This document shows positions 3,820-5,227 of a DNA stretch of 5,227 bases, one piece after another. The position numbers and the translations under genes were made by a program. The stretch is from Candidatus Stahliibacteriota bacterium (GTDB taxonomy: Bacteria > Hydrothermota > Tepidihabitantia > B3-TA06), in NCBI GenBank assembly GCA_030592225.1, contig JAUVJT010000157.1:1-5227 (forward strand), read 5' to 3'. The number at the start of each line of letters is the position of its first letter. Positions within the stretch are counted from its first letter, which is position 1. The notes beneath the pieces are model-generated. The model was not told the DNA's origin. It saw nothing but the letters and a program-made list of their open reading frames with translations, and did no database searches.

Positions 3820-4269
3820 TTACGGATAAGGTATGTGCAACGTGTCGCCTTGCTCAATCCCGTGCGCGGCAAACCAGCCTTGTTCCATCTCAATTGCGTA
3901 GCGGAACGGCCAGAACGGCACGTGCATGGTAACGGTATCAAAAGGCTGCATCCGGCTGATACCTACGATTTCCCCGCTTGAGGTTATAAACGCGATGGAA
4001 AGCGGAATTCTGGTGTTCTTCATCCAGAAGGGGTAGATGTCATCGTGGGGAAAAACGAAAAGCATGCCGCTGTTTTGGGCCAGCGAATCGCGGAACATCA
4101 AGCCCTGAGCACGGGTATCTGGATCTTCGACGACCTCCAGCGTCACCTTTGCGCCGCCAATGGTCATCTGGGTTTGTCCGGATCTTTGGGGAAGGGCTTG
4201 CCTCGGCAGTGCCTCAGGCTTGCAACCCGCGCTCCCTGATATTAACAGTATACCTATAACGCTCCCCAC
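3820..4269 (-). CDS. DUF192-family lipoprotein
   Basis: The protein carries a DUF192 domain, with the conserved blocks RAQGLMFRDSL, GMLFVFPHDDIYPFWMKNT, IPLSIAFI, IVGISRMQP and the C-terminal GIEQGDTLHIPYP. The molecular function of DUF192 is not established. The N-terminus is a lipoprotein signal: a hydrophobic stretch ends in GSAGC, so the Cys would be lipidated and the domain placed outside the cytoplasmic membrane. The span given uses GTG at 4269 (149 aa), which gives a short signal without positive charge and no convincing SD. An AGGAG (4320-4316) over the upstream gene's stop points instead to ATA (4308-4306), which adds 13 residues including the expected RR. I think the longer form is more likely biologically. 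It is last in a three-gene operon; its stop lies in a TTACGG repeat unit. Confidence 0.85.
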   Translation of the reverse strand: MGSVIGILLISGSAGCKPEALPRQALPQRSGQTQMTIGGAKVTLEVVEDPDTRAQGLMFRDSLAQNSGMLFVFPHDDIYPFWMKNTRIPLSIAFITSSGEIVGISRMQPFDTVTMHVPFWPFRYAIEMEQGWFAAHGIEQGDTLHIPYP

Positions 4270-4318
4270 TACCCCAACGATCCAAGTCCGACGTACCGGA
4301 AGGGTTATGGCTGCGCTC

Positions 4319-4669
4319 CTAATCCCAGTATATGAAGCGTCCGCAGTTGGGACAGTGGTTTAGGGTCCCGCGCTGACTTGAAAGCTCGGTCGGCACCTTG
4401 CTGAAGCACCCGCCGCAGAAGCCGTTAAGTACAGGGACAATCGCCCAATCGTTGTAGCGAGTGAGAATGCGTTCATACATCTGGCAAAGTGCGGGATTTA
4501 TACGTTCAATGAGCTTCTTACGGTTCTTGAGAAGCATATCTACGGGATCTTCGCCATCCGTCTTGAACCCAATCTTCTGAAACTCTTTTCTCATCTCGGT
4601 GTTGCGCCAGTCCTTGATCATATAGTCCAGATGCTGGAGTTCAAGTAAAAACTTGAGCTCATCGGACAT
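4319..4669 (-). CDS. Short C4-type zinc-ribbon protein (zf-RING_7/DUF164-like)
   Basis: The 116-aa protein ends in a zinc ribbon: C85-x2-C88 and C106-P-x-C109, followed by GRFIYWD, the usual end of DUF164/zf-RING_7 proteins (C-x2-C-G-R-hydrophobic-hydrophobic-Y). Its start, LKFLLELQHLDYMIKDW, resembles the first helix of that family. Usual members are about 240 aa with a long coiled coil; here only a short charged helical region (about 25-72) remains. Such proteins are thought to bind nucleic acid or protein partners, but the role is unproven. The ATG overlaps the EIIA stop (TAATG), with GAGGAG about 8 nt upstream, so translation is coupled. Its own stop overlaps the SD of the DUF192 gene. 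Confidence 0.75.
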   Translation of the reverse strand: MSDELKFLLELQHLDYMIKDWRNTEMRKEFQKIGFKTDGEDPVDMLLKNRKKLIERINPALCQMYERILTRYNDWAIVPVLNGFCGGCFSKVPTELSSQRGTLNHCPNCGRFIYWD

Positions 4670-5124
4670 TAGAGTCTCTCCTCAATTTCCTTTACCAGCG
4701 CGATAAACTCCTCAGGGGTCTGGGGTGCCTCGTAGCGTTTGCGTTTAAGAAGTTCCTGGCAAATTACCGCAACCCTGCCCAGGGTTATAAGGTATTGATT
4801 GCCCGGATCTTGTGGTGGAGCCACTATGAGAAAGAAAAGGTGCACCGACTTCTTGTCGATGGCGTCAAACTCTACCCCGGCGTCGGAACGCCCCACCACG
4901 ATTTCCAACTTATCGGCAACAAGCGAACGGCCGTGCGGAATAGCGACGCCCTTACCAATTCCTGTAGAGCCCAGTTCTTCTCGTTTCAGAAGGGTGGAGA
5001 CGAGGAGCTCCGAATCCTTATCTTTACGAATGCAACAAACGAGTTCTCGCAATACGTCTTTCTTTTTCTTTGCCGAAACGTCTAACTGTATACACTCCGG
5101 CTTAATCAAGCTATAGAGATTCAC
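4669..5124 (-). CDS. PTS EIIA-like protein, fructose/nitrogen (PtsN) type
   Basis: The 151-aa protein matches the EIIA type-2 (mannitol/fructose/PtsN) domain in length and layout. The signature LKREELGSTGIGKGVAIPHG contains the phospho-acceptor His64. Further family blocks are VEFDAIDKKSVHLFFLIVAP and a C-terminal helix (TPEEFIALVKEIEERL). It would accept phosphate from HPr or NPr. With no EIIB or EIIC domain in the window, a regulatory (PtsN-like) role is more likely than sugar uptake, but this is inference. The start is GTG with AGGAGG (5134-5129) 4 nt upstream. It is the first gene of the operon and carries the TTGACA promoter at 5152-5179. Confidence 0.9.
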   Translation of the reverse strand: MNLYSLIKPECIQLDVSAKKKKDVLRELVCCIRKDKDSELLVSTLLKREELGSTGIGKGVAIPHGRSLVADKLEIVVGRSDAGVEFDAIDKKSVHLFFLIVAPPQDPGNQYLITLGRVAVICQELLKRKRYEAPQTPEEFIALVKEIEERL

Positions 5125-5142
5125 CGAACCTCCTTTTTATCT

Positions 5143-5154
5143 GGTATAATTACC
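5143..5154. promoter_or_regulatory. Small dyad over the -10/start of the EIIA promoter
   Basis: GGTA-TAAT-TACC is a 12-bp element with perfect 4-bp arms. It overlaps the -10 box and the predicted start of the - strand EIIA transcript. It is short and could be chance. Confidence 0.2.
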
Positions 5155-5179
5155 ATAAAACTATTTTGACGCATGTCAA
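5152..5179 (-). promoter_or_regulatory. Promoter of the EIIA operon
   Basis: Read on -, TTGACA (5179-5174) is a perfect -35 box, followed after 16 bp by TATGGT (5157-5152). The 5' UTR would be about 20 nt and contains the AGGAGG of the GTG start. The -35 is half of the dyad TTGAC-GCAT-GTCAA (5166-5179), a possible operator. Confidence 0.6.
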
Positions 5180-5227
5180 GTCTTTTGAGTGAACTTAACC
5201 TCCCTTGCATCACCCCACAATTGTTCA

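Overview
The window is about 5.2 kb of bacterial chromosome with roughly balanced base composition, tightly packed genes and Shine-Dalgarno-led starts. Five sites read as housekeeping (sigma70-type) promoters, each with a TTGAC(A/G/T) -35 box and a 16-bp spacer. The gene set (hypA/hypB, rubrerythrin-like protein, PTS-type EIIA, short C4 zinc-ribbon protein, DUF192 lipoprotein, BtrH/C39-like protein) suggests an anaerobic or microaerophilic bacterium, perhaps from an uncultured lineage. The sequence alone does not let me name a phylum.

Left part, + strand: the end of a Yip1-like membrane protein is interrupted by an in-frame TAA. A promoter with an embedded palindrome follows, then a 14-codon leader ORF with a perfect SD that overlaps the GTG start of a 317-aa BtrH/C39-like protein. 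Next is a rubrerythrin-like ferritin protein with its own promoter and a rho-independent terminator. After it come a perfect-loop hairpin and a near-consensus promoter that drives only about 80 nt before a strong terminator. No ORF lies between that promoter and terminator, so it is the best candidate here for an unannotated small RNA.

Middle, - strand: hypB then hypA (3-nt gap) form a nickel-insertion operon with a promoter just upstream of hypB. Upstream of it, about 430 bp without a credible gene (roughly 3387-3819) is a patchwork of short repeats: TTACGGGT units, a 32-bp direct repeat pair, several hairpins, and three segments resembling widely dispersed intergenic repeats. The same TTACGGGT unit is repeated in frame inside the BtrH-like gene 2.9 kb away, where it encodes a Tyr-Gly/Cys-rich stretch.

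Right part, - strand: an operon reads EIIA (PtsN/FruA type), then a short C4 zinc-ribbon protein (TAATG overlap), then a DUF192 lipoprotein. The lipoprotein's best-placed SD points to an ATA codon rather than a normal start. The operon has a TTGACA promoter overlapped by two small dyads.

The main things worth checking are the orphan promoter-terminator unit, the shared repeat in coding and intergenic DNA, the leader ORF, and the ATA start.
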